DNA of 13,315 bases from Spirochaetaceae bacterium (lineage in GTDB: Bacteria > Spirochaetota > Spirochaetia > Treponematales > Breznakiellaceae), in contig JAITKQ010000081.1 of NCBI GenBank assembly GCA_031278295.1, forward strand, positions 1 to 13,315. The letters are read 5' to 3'. Made by a program: the position numbers and the translations under genes. Below are positions 1 through 7,141 of the stretch, in pieces. Each line of letters starts with the position of its first letter. Position 1 is the first letter of the stretch. The notes under the pieces are model-generated. The model saw only the letters and a list, made by a program, of their open reading frames with translations. It was not told where the DNA came from and searched no databases.

Positions 1-180
1 ACAGCGTTAAGCTGTTTTGCCTGACGTTTTGCCGCTTGCCCAACCCGATAAGGAAGGGTAGGCGGGGTATCTTTTGTAAACGTTGAATTATTTACACGGG
101 CGAGTTCTGTAAGACAAGCCGCTCTGCGGCTTGCCGCTGATTGGGGCGCCTGCGGCGCGCCAATCACGCGGTAGGAGGCA
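1..180 (+). repeat. Left copy of a structured intergenic repeat
   Basis: This segment aligns, by eye, with the right end of the window (about 13199-13315) in the same orientation. Both contain GGCGGGGTATC, then a GTAA...TTTAC segment, an identical 22-base core (98-119 here, 13233-13254 there), two consecutive hairpins, and ACGCGGTAG. Upstream, a GCGTTAA motif (4-10) may match 13110-13116, so the window probably starts inside this copy. No open reading frame with protein-like character crosses it. It could be a dispersed intergenic repeat, a mobile palindromic element or a structured RNA; two copies cannot decide between these. Confidence 0.75.
115..165 (+). other. Tandem hairpins of the left repeat
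   Basis: Two stem-loops stand 5 bases apart. The first is CAAGCCGC (115-122), loop TCT, GCGGCTTG (126-133), a perfect 8-bp stem. The second runs from GATTGGGGCGCC (139-150) over loop TGC to GGCGCGCCAATC (154-165), 11 pairs with one G-G mismatch. Both occur at the same place in the right-hand copy with changed bases but retained pairing, which suggests the fold is selected. Confidence 0.7.
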
Positions 181-220
181 ATGGTTTACTACCAATTTTT
201 GTCGGCGTTGCTGATTTTAA

Positions 221-249
221 CCGCCTCAAGGGGCGGGGTATTAGACCCC
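221..249 (+). promoter_or_regulatory. Overlapping alternative hairpins upstream of the ankyrin gene
   Basis: CCGCCT (221-226) can pair with GGGCGG (231-236), loop CAAG, while GGGGT (235-239) can pair with ACCCC (245-249), loop ATTAG. The two share bases 235-236, so they compete. A third hairpin, TTTTGT/ACAAAA (268-273 with 277-282, loop GTT), follows. They lie between the left repeat and the chosen start of the ankyrin gene and could affect its leader RNA; whether they do is unknown. The GGCGGGGTAT string here is also present in both end repeats. Confidence 0.35.
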
Positions 250-322
250 ACTGCGAATGAAAAGAATTTTTGTGTTACAAAACGCGCCTTTTTTGCCGAT
301 AGTACACATAGGGGTTTTCTCA

Positions 323-3238
323 ATGCAATCATTAGGTAAGAAACACGCCGGCACGTCCCGGCAAAGGGCTTCCGCCCTGCCTCGCCTGCTGCCGTTCGGC
401 ATCTTTTGCTTTGTCTTTCTTTTTTTTCCCGTGTTTGAATCGTATTCGTTCGGCAAGAAACAGGCGAAAAGCAATGCCGTCGTCGAAGAAACAGCGGTCG
501 AATACGAGGACGAAGCCGAAGTCGATCTTGCCCCCATTGACCGTATAGCGGCGCTGGTAAATGACGGAAACGTTGACGAGGCGAAGACCGCCTTTGTTTC
601 GATGAATGATCCTAACGCGCTTGATTCGCGGGGCAGGAACGCGGTTCATTTCGCGGCGGCGGCGGGCAGCAGCGAGCTTGCCGATTTCTTTATCAGGCTC
701 GGTACGGACGCGGACGCGGAAGATGGCGGTGCCTATACACCCCTTAACTTAAGCGCGGATCTGCTGGACAGCCCAACCGCGTCCGTTTTGGTAAAAAACG
801 GCGCGTTTATACATCACGGACCGGGAGGTGCCCTGACTCCCGCCGCCAGGGCCATAGAATCGAATAATGATGACTTCCTGCGCGCGCTCCTCACACCGGA
901 AACAATGTTATCCACGGACGGCGAGGGCCGTACCGTGCTGCATCTGGCGGCTGAAGCCGGCGCTTCCGTCGCCGTCACAAGCATACTGTCCGCCAGCGAT
1001 GATGTTACCAAGGGAGAACTGATAAATAAGCGGGACAGGACTGGCCGCACAGCCCTTGATTATGCGTTCATTCACCGTGATTCGCGTACTCACGCCACGA
1101 CGGCCGAAATTCTGATACAGGCGAGCGCTTTCTCCTCCGATCCGTTTTTCCTGTACTTCGCGCCCGTTGTACGCTCGTTGAACTTTAACCAGCGTGCGGC
1201 GGACGGCAACTCGCCGCTGCATTACGCGGTAAAGGAACGTTACCGCGGTTTTACGCTCTTCCTGCTGGATCACATGGCGGACCCGAACATCAAGAACACT
1301 ACCGGCGATACCGCCCTGCACGAAGCGGCCCGTATCGGCGATATTGAGATTATGAGGGCGCTGCTCGATCACGGCGCGAATGTCAACATCCAGGACGGGC
1401 AGGGTAATACGGCGATGCATATAGCGATCCCTTTCGAGGCCCACAGGGCCGCCCTGGAACTGTTGCTTTCGTACCGGGCGAATCCGAATTTGCGTGACGA
1501 ACGCGGCGATTCGCCGGCCCACATCGTCATAAGCCTGAACAGGACCCCCGATATACTGGAAACGCTACTCAGGAACAACGCCGATGTTACGATCCATAAC
1601 ATAGAAGGCAAAACGCCGCTCTTCCTTGCCGTGGAACAGAATCGGAACGCTCTTTTGCCGCTGCTGGTCAAGTACAACTCCGATATTTTCGCGCTGACCA
1701 ACGAAGGTTCAACCCCTTTCGGCCTGGCCTTGGGCGGTTCAAAAGAAACCCTAAACCACCTTATCACCGGCGAAACGGTGTTGCAGAGCGATACCAACGG
1801 CAACACCCCCCTAATCGTGGCGGTGCAGTCCGGCGCCGAACCTGAAATCGTGCAACGGATACTGGACAGGAACGCGCTGATAAACGCCCGCAACCAAGAA
1901 GGCGATACGGCCCTGCATATCGCGGTACGGCAGAATTTTGCGTCCGCCGGCGAACTGCTGATAACACGCGGCGCGGACGTGTTTGCGCAAAACGCAAAGG
2001 GTGAAAGCCCGGTATACCTTACCTTCTATTCGCCGGGCGATGTCCGGGACTGGATGCTTACGCCCACTGTACTCACCGCGAGGGACGGACTCGGCAATAC
2101 CTTGCTCCACTACGTTACCCAGTGGAAACTGAATTCCTCTATCCAGTTGATAGCGTCCAGGGGCGCTTCGCTTGAGGCCGCCAACGTTACGGGGGAGACG
2201 CCGCTTTTTGTAGCGGTAAAAATAGATTCGTCCCCCACCGTCCAGGCCCTGCTCAACGCGGGCGCTTCGATAGCAGGCCGCGACACACTGGGCAATACCG
2301 CGCTCCATACGGCGGTGCGCTGGAACGCGCTTTCCGCCGCGGAGACGCTGATCAACTCCAAAATAGACATCAACGCTTTCAACCTGTACGGCAAGACCCC
2401 GATTCACGATTCTGTCCGGCTGGGCGTGTTCGGTATGGAATCCCTTCTTGTGGAGCGCGGGGCCAACCTTGAGGCCCGCGACAAAGAGGGGAACACGCCG
2501 CTTATGGAAGCGATGCTGAAAGGCTCCTTCCGTTCCGCCGAACACTTGGTAAACAGCGGCGCAAACGTTTCTTCAAGGAATAATAACGGCGATACCCCGC
2601 TTATGATCGCGGTGGAGGAGGAACGAAGCGATCTGGTCGGACTCCTGCTGGACAAGCAGGCGCAGATACACGCGAAGGATGCGGACGGCGAGAGCCCGTT
2701 TACCATAGCGCTGAAAATATCGCCCCGCATGATGCTGACTCTGCTCTCCAAAGGACGGGATCAGACGGACGATGCGGGGCGGACTCCGTTGCACATCGCG
2801 CTATCCTACAATATGCCGGAAACTGACATAGAGACCATAGCGAACTGGCTGGGAAACACGGGCGCGGTTGACAGCGAAGGAAGGACGGCCTTACGATACG
2901 CCGTTGACCGCTCCAACTGGGACGCGGCAAAATTCCTTGCCAACGACGGCGCGGACGTGTTCTCGGTCGCACGGGACGGCAAGACGCCCGCCGAGATAAC
3001 CTTGGCCACGGAAAACCGCGACGCGGTACGCGCCGTATTCGGCGGCAAGGCGATCGGTTCCCGCGACTCCGAGGGAAACAGCATACTGCACTACGCGGGC
3101 CGGGACAGTACCGCTTCAATCGTATCGCTGCTGATCGAATTGGGGGCGGACAAGGCCGTGCATAATACATCAGGCGATACCCCATACGATATAGCCCGCC
3201 GCTGGAATCGCCAAGATATAATGGTTATACTAAGGTAG
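323..3238 (+). CDS. Secreted ankyrin-repeat protein (~26 repeats)
   Basis: The protein of about 971 residues has an N-terminal export signal: a long basic n-region, a hydrophobic core LLPFGIFCFVFLFFPVF, and a possible cleavage site near ESYS-FG. An acidic linker follows (VEYEDEAEVD). Almost all the rest is ankyrin repeat: I count about 26 units of about 33 residues, each opening with a GxTPLHxA-type turn-helix motif such as GRTVLHLA, GDTALHEA or GNTALHTA. Ankyrin stacks bind other proteins; with an export signal this one probably acts in the periplasm or outside the cell, and its partner is unknown. No enzymatic domain is visible. The start at 323 is preferred because AGGGG lies 8 bases upstream; the frame is also open from an ATG at 257, but that has no ribosome site, would put 22 extra residues before the signal, and covers a perfect hairpin (268-282). 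Repeats alternate in type (see findings). The gap to the next gene is 43 bases. Confidence 0.93.
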   Translation: MQSLGKKHAGTSRQRASALPRLLPFGIFCFVFLFFPVFESYSFGKKQAKSNAVVEETAVEYEDEAEVDLAPIDRIAALVNDGNVDEAKTAFVSMNDPNALDSRGRNAVHFAAAAGSSELADFFIRLGTDADAEDGGAYTPLNLSADLLDSPTASVLVKNGAFIHHGPGGALTPAARAIESNNDDFLRALLTPETMLSTDGEGRTVLHLAAEAGASVAVTSILSASDDVTKGELINKRDRTGRTALDYAFIHRDSRTHATTAEILIQASAFSSDPFFLYFAPVVRSLNFNQRAADGNSPLHYAVKERYRGFTLFLLDHMADPNIKNTTGDTALHEAARIGDIEIMRALLDHGANVNIQDGQGNTAMHIAIPFEAHRAALELLLSYRANPNLRDERGDSPAHIVISLNRTPDILETLLRNNADVTIHNIEGKTPLFLAVEQNRNALLPLLVKYNSDIFALTNEGSTPFGLALGGSKETLNHLITGETVLQSDTNGNTPLIVAVQSGAEPEIVQRILDRNALINARNQEGDTALHIAVRQNFASAGELLITRGADVFAQNAKGESPVYLTFYSPGDVRDWMLTPTVLTARDGLGNTLLHYVTQWKLNSSIQLIASRGASLEAANVTGETPLFVAVKIDSSPTVQALLNAGASIAGRDTLGNTALHTAVRWNALSAAETLINSKIDINAFNLYGKTPIHDSVRLGVFGMESLLVERGANLEARDKEGNTPLMEAMLKGSFRSAEHLVNSGANVSSRNNNGDTPLMIAVEEERSDLVGLLLDKQAQIHAKDADGESPFTIALKISPRMMLTLLSKGRDQTDDAGRTPLHIALSYNMPETDIETIANWLGNTGAVDSEGRTALRYAVDRSNWDAAKFLANDGADVFSVARDGKTPAEITLATENRDAVRAVFGGKAIGSRDSEGNSILHYAGRDSTASIVSLLIELGADKAVHNTSGDTPYDIARRWNRQDIMVILR

Positions 3239-3281
3239 AGGTAAATTTTATCCAAAAAATTTATTTTTCTGGAGGTATTCT

Positions 3282-3404
3282 ATGAAAAAATGGGTTTGTG
3301 TAATATGCGGCTACGTGCATGAGGGCGACGAGCCGCCGGCGGCTTGCCCGCTATGCAACGCCCCGGCGTCAAAATTCGTGGAAGAAAAACCGATCGGAAA
3401 TTAA
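3282..3404 (+). CDS. Rubredoxin-like small iron protein
   Basis: A 40-residue protein beginning MKKWVCVICGYVHEGDEPP carries two metal-binding knuckles, CVICGY (Cys6, Cys9) and CPLC (Cys22, Cys25), the pattern of the rubredoxin-type Fe(Cys)4 centre. It is shorter than a free rubredoxin (about 52 residues) and resembles the C-terminal rubredoxin domain of rubrerythrin, with only 12 residues between the knuckles. It probably shuttles electrons in the cytoplasm to an oxygen- or peroxide-detoxifying partner, which is not in the window. The start is supported by GGAGG at 3271-3275, 6 bases from the ATG. The stop lies 7 bases before lysC, so the two are probably cotranscribed. The gene overlaps a spurious N-terminal extension of the lysC frame and is easily missed for its size. 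Confidence 0.88.
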   Translation: MKKWVCVICGYVHEGDEPPAACPLCNAPASKFVEEKPIGN

Positions 3405-3411
3405 GCTTCCA

Positions 3412-4764
3412 ATGCTGGTAATGAAGTTTGGCGGCAGTTCCATAGCTAACGCGGAACGTATCCGTCATACAGCAAAAATTGTACGGGACCGGCTCGGCAG
3501 AAAGCCTGTCGTGGTGCTTTCGGCCATGGGCGATACAACCGACAGCCTTATCGAGGCCGCCGAAAAAGCGATCAGCGACGGGCCGGTTTCCGTCGAATTT
3601 TCCCTTGAAAAGATAAGCGCGACTCACCTCGGCGCCTTGCAGGAACTGGGTTTGTCAACCATGTTTACGCCGGACCTTAGGGAGTTACTATGCGATCTGG
3701 CCACCCTGCTTTCCGGCATATCGCTTATAAAAGAAATATCCCCAAAGACGCGGGATTACCTTGTTTCGTTTGGAGAACGGCTCTCCGTCCGTTTGGCAGC
3801 GCGTTACTTCCGGTCCCTTGGAATGAATGCCCAGCCGGTTGACGCCTGGGATGCCGGCTTTATCTCCGATTCCAACTTTACGTCCGCCGAGCTTGTGCCG
3901 GAAAGCTGGCAATACATCCCCGCCGCGCTGCTTCCGCTACTTGACAAGGGAACGCTGCCCGTTGTAACCGGGTTCATAGCGAAGGACGCAAACGGCGCGG
4001 TAACAACGCTCGGACGGGGGGGCTCCGATCTGACGGCGACGATGATAGCCGCCGCCTGCCGGGCGGAGGAGGCCCAAGTCTGGAAGGACGTTGACGGCAT
4101 CCTTACGGCGGACCCGCGCATCGTTGCCGATGCGCGGCCTGTCGGCGCCGTTACCTACGATGAGGCGGCGGAACTTGCCTTTTTCGGCGCACAGGTGCTG
4201 CACCCGCGCGCCATGCACCCGTGCGGCAAGACCGGGACGCCTGTCCTGGTAAAAAATTCGTACAACCCGGAAGCTCCCGGAAGCATGATTGGTTCCTCCC
4301 TGCCGGCGGACGCGCACCATGTTCGAGCGATCACGACACGGGGAAACATCACGATGGTTGACATAGTTTCCAGCCGGATGCTTGGGCAGTACGGGTTTTT
4401 GGCGGAAGTTTTTTCATGTTTCGCAAAGTACCGAATTTCGATAGACATGCTTGCGACAAGCGAAGTTTCCGTATCGCTCACTGTGGATTCGACGCAGGAT
4501 ATAGACGCCGCGATAAACGAAATTGCGCGTATTGCCAGCGTCGAGGTAAAGACAAACAAGGCGATCGTAACCATTGTCGGGCTTGTTTCCCATTCCTCCG
4601 CCATACTTGAAAGCGCTTTCGGCGTGTGCGTAAGACTGGGCATACAGGCGCAGATGGTTTCGCACGGGGCGAGCAAGGTGAACATTGGTTTCATAGTGGA
4701 TGGCCCGGAGGCTGCCCCGGTTGTGCGCGGCCTGCATAAAAAGTTTTTCGGAGGGCAAAATTGA
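3412..4764 (+). CDS. lysC: Aspartate kinase
   Basis: Aspartate kinase phosphorylates L-aspartate with ATP to give 4-phospho-L-aspartate, the committed step to lysine, diaminopimelate, threonine and methionine. Family signatures are plain: KFGGSS at residues 5-10, SFGERLS near 118-124, GRGGSD at 201-206, VWKDVDGILTADPR, and FFGAQVLHPRAM. From about residue 305 to the end lie two ACT-type regulatory segments (TMVDIVSSRMLGQYGFLAEVF; IVTIVGLVSHSSAILESAFGV), so feedback inhibition by an end-product amino acid is likely. At 450 residues it fits the monofunctional class, with no homoserine dehydrogenase domain. The frame is open back to 3319, but those 31 residues are the rubredoxin gene read in another frame; the ATG at 3412 places MLVMKFGG at the normal family start. 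The ribosome site is weak, so translation may be coupled to the rubredoxin stop 7 bases upstream. Its own stop overlaps the TTG start of the next gene. Confidence 0.96.
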   Translation: MLVMKFGGSSIANAERIRHTAKIVRDRLGRKPVVVLSAMGDTTDSLIEAAEKAISDGPVSVEFSLEKISATHLGALQELGLSTMFTPDLRELLCDLATLLSGISLIKEISPKTRDYLVSFGERLSVRLAARYFRSLGMNAQPVDAWDAGFISDSNFTSAELVPESWQYIPAALLPLLDKGTLPVVTGFIAKDANGAVTTLGRGGSDLTATMIAAACRAEEAQVWKDVDGILTADPRIVADARPVGAVTYDEAAELAFFGAQVLHPRAMHPCGKTGTPVLVKNSYNPEAPGSMIGSSLPADAHHVRAITTRGNITMVDIVSSRMLGQYGFLAEVFSCFAKYRISIDMLATSEVSVSLTVDSTQDIDAAINEIARIASVEVKTNKAIVTIVGLVSHSSAILESAFGVCVRLGIQAQMVSHGASKVNIGFIVDGPEAAPVVRGLHKKFFGGQN

Positions 4765-5552
4765 AAGGTTTCCGAAATACGGATTTTGGAAACCCTTCAC
4801 CCCCGACCGCCCCGTGCGTTTTTTTTGTTTTCCTCTTTTTTTTGCCGTTCGTCTCCTGTTCGTCTTCGCAGCGGCGGGAAAGCTTACCGTACTACAAGCC
4901 TTCGACCCATATAAGCCGTATTGTGGAGATTCTGGACTACAAAGACCGCGCTTCGGGGGCGAAACTTCCGGAATGGGTGTCGCTGTACATCAACCACGGC
5001 GTTTCGGCGCTCGAAAAACTTGAGGGCTTCGCGCCCTACTTCGTGTTTGTCGCGGAACAGTCATCCCCGAATCTTGACACCCTGTTGCAGTGGTCCGGCA
5101 ACTTCAGCCATGAACGTAATATGACTCATTTGGTGCTTTTACGCGCTTACAGGCGTTTAACCGAAAATATTTCCGTCAACCCCGACGATATGTACGGCGT
5201 TTTTTTTGAAACTTTTATCAAACGGCTCGCTTCGCGGTACTGGCCTTCCAGCCAAAAGTATGACGGGGTATGGGTTCTTGTACAGCGTCTGCCTGTAGCT
5301 GCACCGCAGGATGCCTCCGCTTCGGAGGCATCCTACCAGGATGACATTGAACAGGACTTGCCTGAAGATACGGAGGAGGAGACATCCGGTTCACGCCTGT
5401 ATTTGTATTTGATTCTGAACCTTATCGAAAAACCCGAACTTCAAAACGCTGTGCAGTTTGTGATGAACGACATTACGCTTGACGAAGCCTTAGAACGTGA
5501 CCAGGTGCAGGCGGTAAACTCAATTAAGGCAAACTTTTTTAACGGCTTTTAA
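4761..5552 (+). CDS. Lipoprotein of unknown function
   Basis: The 263-residue product has a hydrophobic export segment (CVFFVFLFFLPFVSC) ending at Cys33 in a loose lipobox (F-V-S-C followed by SSS), as spirochaete lipoproteins often have, so it is probably lipidated and membrane-anchored. The mature part is mixed, with an acidic stretch (DDIEQDLPEDTEEE) near residues 195-207 and a hydrophobic LYLYLILNLIEKP segment after it. I do not recognise a family. Start is TTG at 4761 inside the overlap TTGA with the lysC stop; GGAGG lies 6 bases upstream, which supports it strongly. Two T8 runs (4819-4826 and 4836-4843) lie in the signal-coding part and could slip. A perfect 12-bp palindrome (5308-5334) is embedded in frame and encodes the low-complexity DASASEAS. 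It ends the probable rubredoxin-lysC operon. Confidence 0.85.
   Translation: MKGFRNTDFGNPSPPTAPCVFFVFLFFLPFVSCSSSQRRESLPYYKPSTHISRIVEILDYKDRASGAKLPEWVSLYINHGVSALEKLEGFAPYFVFVAEQSSPNLDTLLQWSGNFSHERNMTHLVLLRAYRRLTENISVNPDDMYGVFFETFIKRLASRYWPSSQKYDGVWVLVQRLPVAAPQDASASEASYQDDIEQDLPEDTEEETSGSRLYLYLILNLIEKPELQNAVQFVMNDITLDEALERDQVQAVNSIKANFFNGF
5308..5334. repeat. Palindrome inside the lipoprotein gene
   Basis: AGGATGCCTCCG (5308-5319), loop CTT, CGGAGGCATCCT (5323-5334) form a perfect 12-bp stem with a 3-base loop. The string CAGGATG occurs at 5307-5313 and again at 5337-5343, exactly 30 bases apart, so a 10-codon insertion flanked by a short duplication would explain it without breaking the frame. 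Confidence 0.75.
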
Positions 5553-5607
5553 GCCCCGCCCTATTCCTGGATAGGCCCCTCCCCCGCGACTCAACATCAC
5601 CGGCAGT

Positions 5608-5636
5608 TTTATATTTACAAAGATTTTTCATATAAT
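5608..5636 (+). promoter_or_regulatory. Sigma70-type promoter before the structured dus leader
   Basis: A perfect TATAAT (5631-5636) sits 17 bases after TTTATA (5608-5613; 4 of 6 match to TTGACA) in a locally AT-rich patch. Transcription would start near 5643, immediately before the hairpin series at 5646-5725. Confidence 0.5.
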
Positions 5637-5642
5637 TTGGGC

Positions 5643-5726
5643 GCATTTCCGGCACGGAGTGCCGGAAACCGGGCTTTGCGGGGTTCCGCCGGGCAAGCCC
5701 CTTGGGTTGCCCCTCCAATCCCCGCG
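5643..5726 (+). other. Structured leader or small RNA upstream of dus
   Basis: Hairpin 1 is TTTCCGGCAC / GTGCCGGAAA (5646-5655 with 5659-5668, loop GGA), a perfect 10-bp stem. Hairpin 2 pairs GGGCTT (5671-5676) with AAGCCC (5695-5700) around GCGG/CCGC (5678-5681 with 5686-5689, loop GGTT). Hairpin 3 pairs GGGCAA (5691-5696) with TTGCCC (5707-5712), continued by CCC/GGG with loop CTT. Hairpins 2 and 3 share 5695-5700 and exclude each other; GCGGGG (5678-5683) could also pair with CCCCGC (5720-5725). No U-run follows, so it is not a classical intrinsic terminator. The dus frame is open through here from 5659, but the peptide is not protein-like. It could be a regulatory leader, a small RNA, or a palindromic repeat. 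Confidence 0.45.
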
Positions 5727-5800
5727 TTTCGTACACGACAGCTTTTTCCGCGATGATAGACCGGTATGTAAAATTACTGATCAGGCATCGCGGCGCAGGA

Positions 5801-5830
5801 CCGACAAAACACGCGAAAATGTGCTAGTAT
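5801..5830 (+). promoter_or_regulatory. Possible dus-proximal promoter
   Basis: TAGTAT (5825-5830) is preceded by TGC, making an extended -10, and by CCGACA (5801-5806; 4 of 6) at a spacing of 18. It would start a leader of roughly 100 bases ahead of the dus ATG. The match is modest, and the rest of 5727-5940 shows nothing else I can name. Confidence 0.3.
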
Positions 5831-5940
5831 CCGGTGTTCGTTCCTTAAATACGCGGGGAGACAGGCAGTTTGTCGCGCTTCGCGCAAGTGCCGCTTTTTC
5901 CGCGGACGTAAATGGCTTTTTAGGCGGTTCATTGGGCAAA

Positions 5941-6969
5941 ATGAGACGTGATTTATACCATCCGCTACGGATAGGAAATCTCCGGCTTGACGGGAATCTC
6001 TTCCTTGCGCCGGCGGCTGGATATACGGACGGCGCGTTCCGTTCAATTTGTGTGGAGTACGGCGCAAACCTTACGTTTACCGGGCTCGTCTCGTCCGAGT
6101 CCTTGATCCGGCAGCCCGCCGCCTCCGTCGGCCTGCTTCGCCGGGCGGAAAACGAAAAAATCTATGCCGTACAGCTTTTCGGCGCGTCGGAACGGGTGAT
6201 GGCGGAAGCCGCCGCGCGGCTGGCCCCGTACCGTCCCTGCCTTGTGGACATAAACGCGGGGTGTCCTGCCCCTAAACTTACAAGGTACGGCGCGGGCGCG
6301 GCCTTGATGCGCGATCCGGACAAACTTGCCCGTATAGTGGAAGCGGTGGTAAAAACGGCGCAGGAGGCTTTGGGCGGCATACCTGTAAGCGTTAAGATGC
6401 GGAGCGGATGGGACGCCGACTCGGTAAACTTCGCCGAGTGCGCCCGCGCGGCCGTGCAGGCGGGGGCCGCGCTGGTAAGCCTTCACGCAAGGACACGCGC
6501 ACAGGGCTATTCCGGCAAAAGCTGCTGGCGGCATATAGCGGAGCTGGCGGCCCTGCTGCCGGTACCTGTCGCCGGTTCCGGCGACCTGTACCGTGCGGAG
6601 GACGCGGCTCTTATGCTGGAGGGGACGGGTTGCGCCGCCGTGATGTTCGCACGCGGTTCTTTTGGCAACCCTTTTGTCTTTGCGGCGGCGCGTAATCTGC
6701 TTTTGGGGAAAGAGCCGGAAATGCCGGACGCCGCCTTGCGCGTCGGTACCGCGCTCCGACAGCTTGAGTTGCTCGCGAAAGCCATAGGCGAGACGGGCGC
6801 GTGCCTTGAAATGCGTAAAGTTTTTTGCGCCTACATTAAAGGACTCCCGGGCGCGGCCACGCTCCGCGCGCGCATCGTACACGCGGAAACCATCGCCGCC
6901 TACCGCTCCCTGCTACAAGGCTTCCTTGACAGCGGACCTGAGTCCGGCAATTTCGCGGAAACGCCTTGA
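5941..6969 (+). CDS. dusB: tRNA-dihydrouridine synthase (DusB-like)
   Basis: Dus enzymes reduce specific uridines of tRNA to dihydrouridine with an FMN cofactor and NADPH. The 342-residue product shows the TIM-barrel motifs in order: LFLAPAAGYTDGAFR, the catalytic loop NAGCPAPKLTRYGAGAALM with Cys108 as the likely proton donor, VSVKMRSGWD, SLHARTRAQGYSG, and the flavin-phosphate region SGDLYRAEDA...GCAAVMFARGSFGNPFVF. A short helical C-terminal domain follows. KMRSGWD is typical of the DusB group, though target specificity cannot be proven here. The frame is open upstream to 5659, but the ATG at 5941 gives the normal family N-terminus (MRRDLYHPLRIGNLRLDG). The ribosome site is poor (GGGC a few bases upstream). 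FGNP replaces the common G-x-P-W at the phosphate loop, a tolerated variation. A C14 tract begins 2 bases after the stop. Confidence 0.94.
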   Translation: MRRDLYHPLRIGNLRLDGNLFLAPAAGYTDGAFRSICVEYGANLTFTGLVSSESLIRQPAASVGLLRRAENEKIYAVQLFGASERVMAEAAARLAPYRPCLVDINAGCPAPKLTRYGAGAALMRDPDKLARIVEAVVKTAQEALGGIPVSVKMRSGWDADSVNFAECARAAVQAGAALVSLHARTRAQGYSGKSCWRHIAELAALLPVPVAGSGDLYRAEDAALMLEGTGCAAVMFARGSFGNPFVFAAARNLLLGKEPEMPDAALRVGTALRQLELLAKAIGETGACLEMRKVFCAYIKGLPGAATLRARIVHAETIAAYRSLLQGFLDSGPESGNFAETP

Positions 6970-6970
6970 G

Positions 6971-6984
6971 CCCCCCCCCCCCCC
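6971..6984 (+). repeat. Homopolymer tract of 14 C
   Basis: The tract starts after TGA-G at the end of dus and lies in the 172-base dus-trpS spacer. The remainder of that spacer holds a small hairpin CCGGCA/TGCCGG near 7052-7066 and a GC palindrome near 7090-7105. Long C/G runs slip during replication, so the length may vary between cells. Confidence 0.9.
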
Positions 6985-7141
6985 GGCAAAGTCTTGTAGC
7001 GGACGAAAGAGTCGGGGATTTGTGGCGGAAAATAACGTAAAACCTACAGGACCGGCAGGCTGCCGGAAATATCATACCCTGTGACGGGAGCGGCGGCCGC
7101 CGCCGCTTGCGTAACTCAGGCCCAAATCGTAAACTACAGGC

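Noticed and set aside
257..322. Upstream ATG extending the ankyrin protein by 22 residues
   Set aside because: No ribosome site, it would precede the signal peptide, and the DNA forms a perfect hairpin; the ATG at 323 fits better.
908..2545. Long minus-strand frames opposite the ankyrin gene
   Set aside because: They mirror the codon periodicity of the ankyrin gene, show no domain or ribosome site, and are Arg-rich shadows.
5659..5940. 94-codon in-frame extension of dus
   Set aside because: Not similar to Dus N-termini and largely composed of hairpin sequence; open frame is probably chance in GC-rich DNA.
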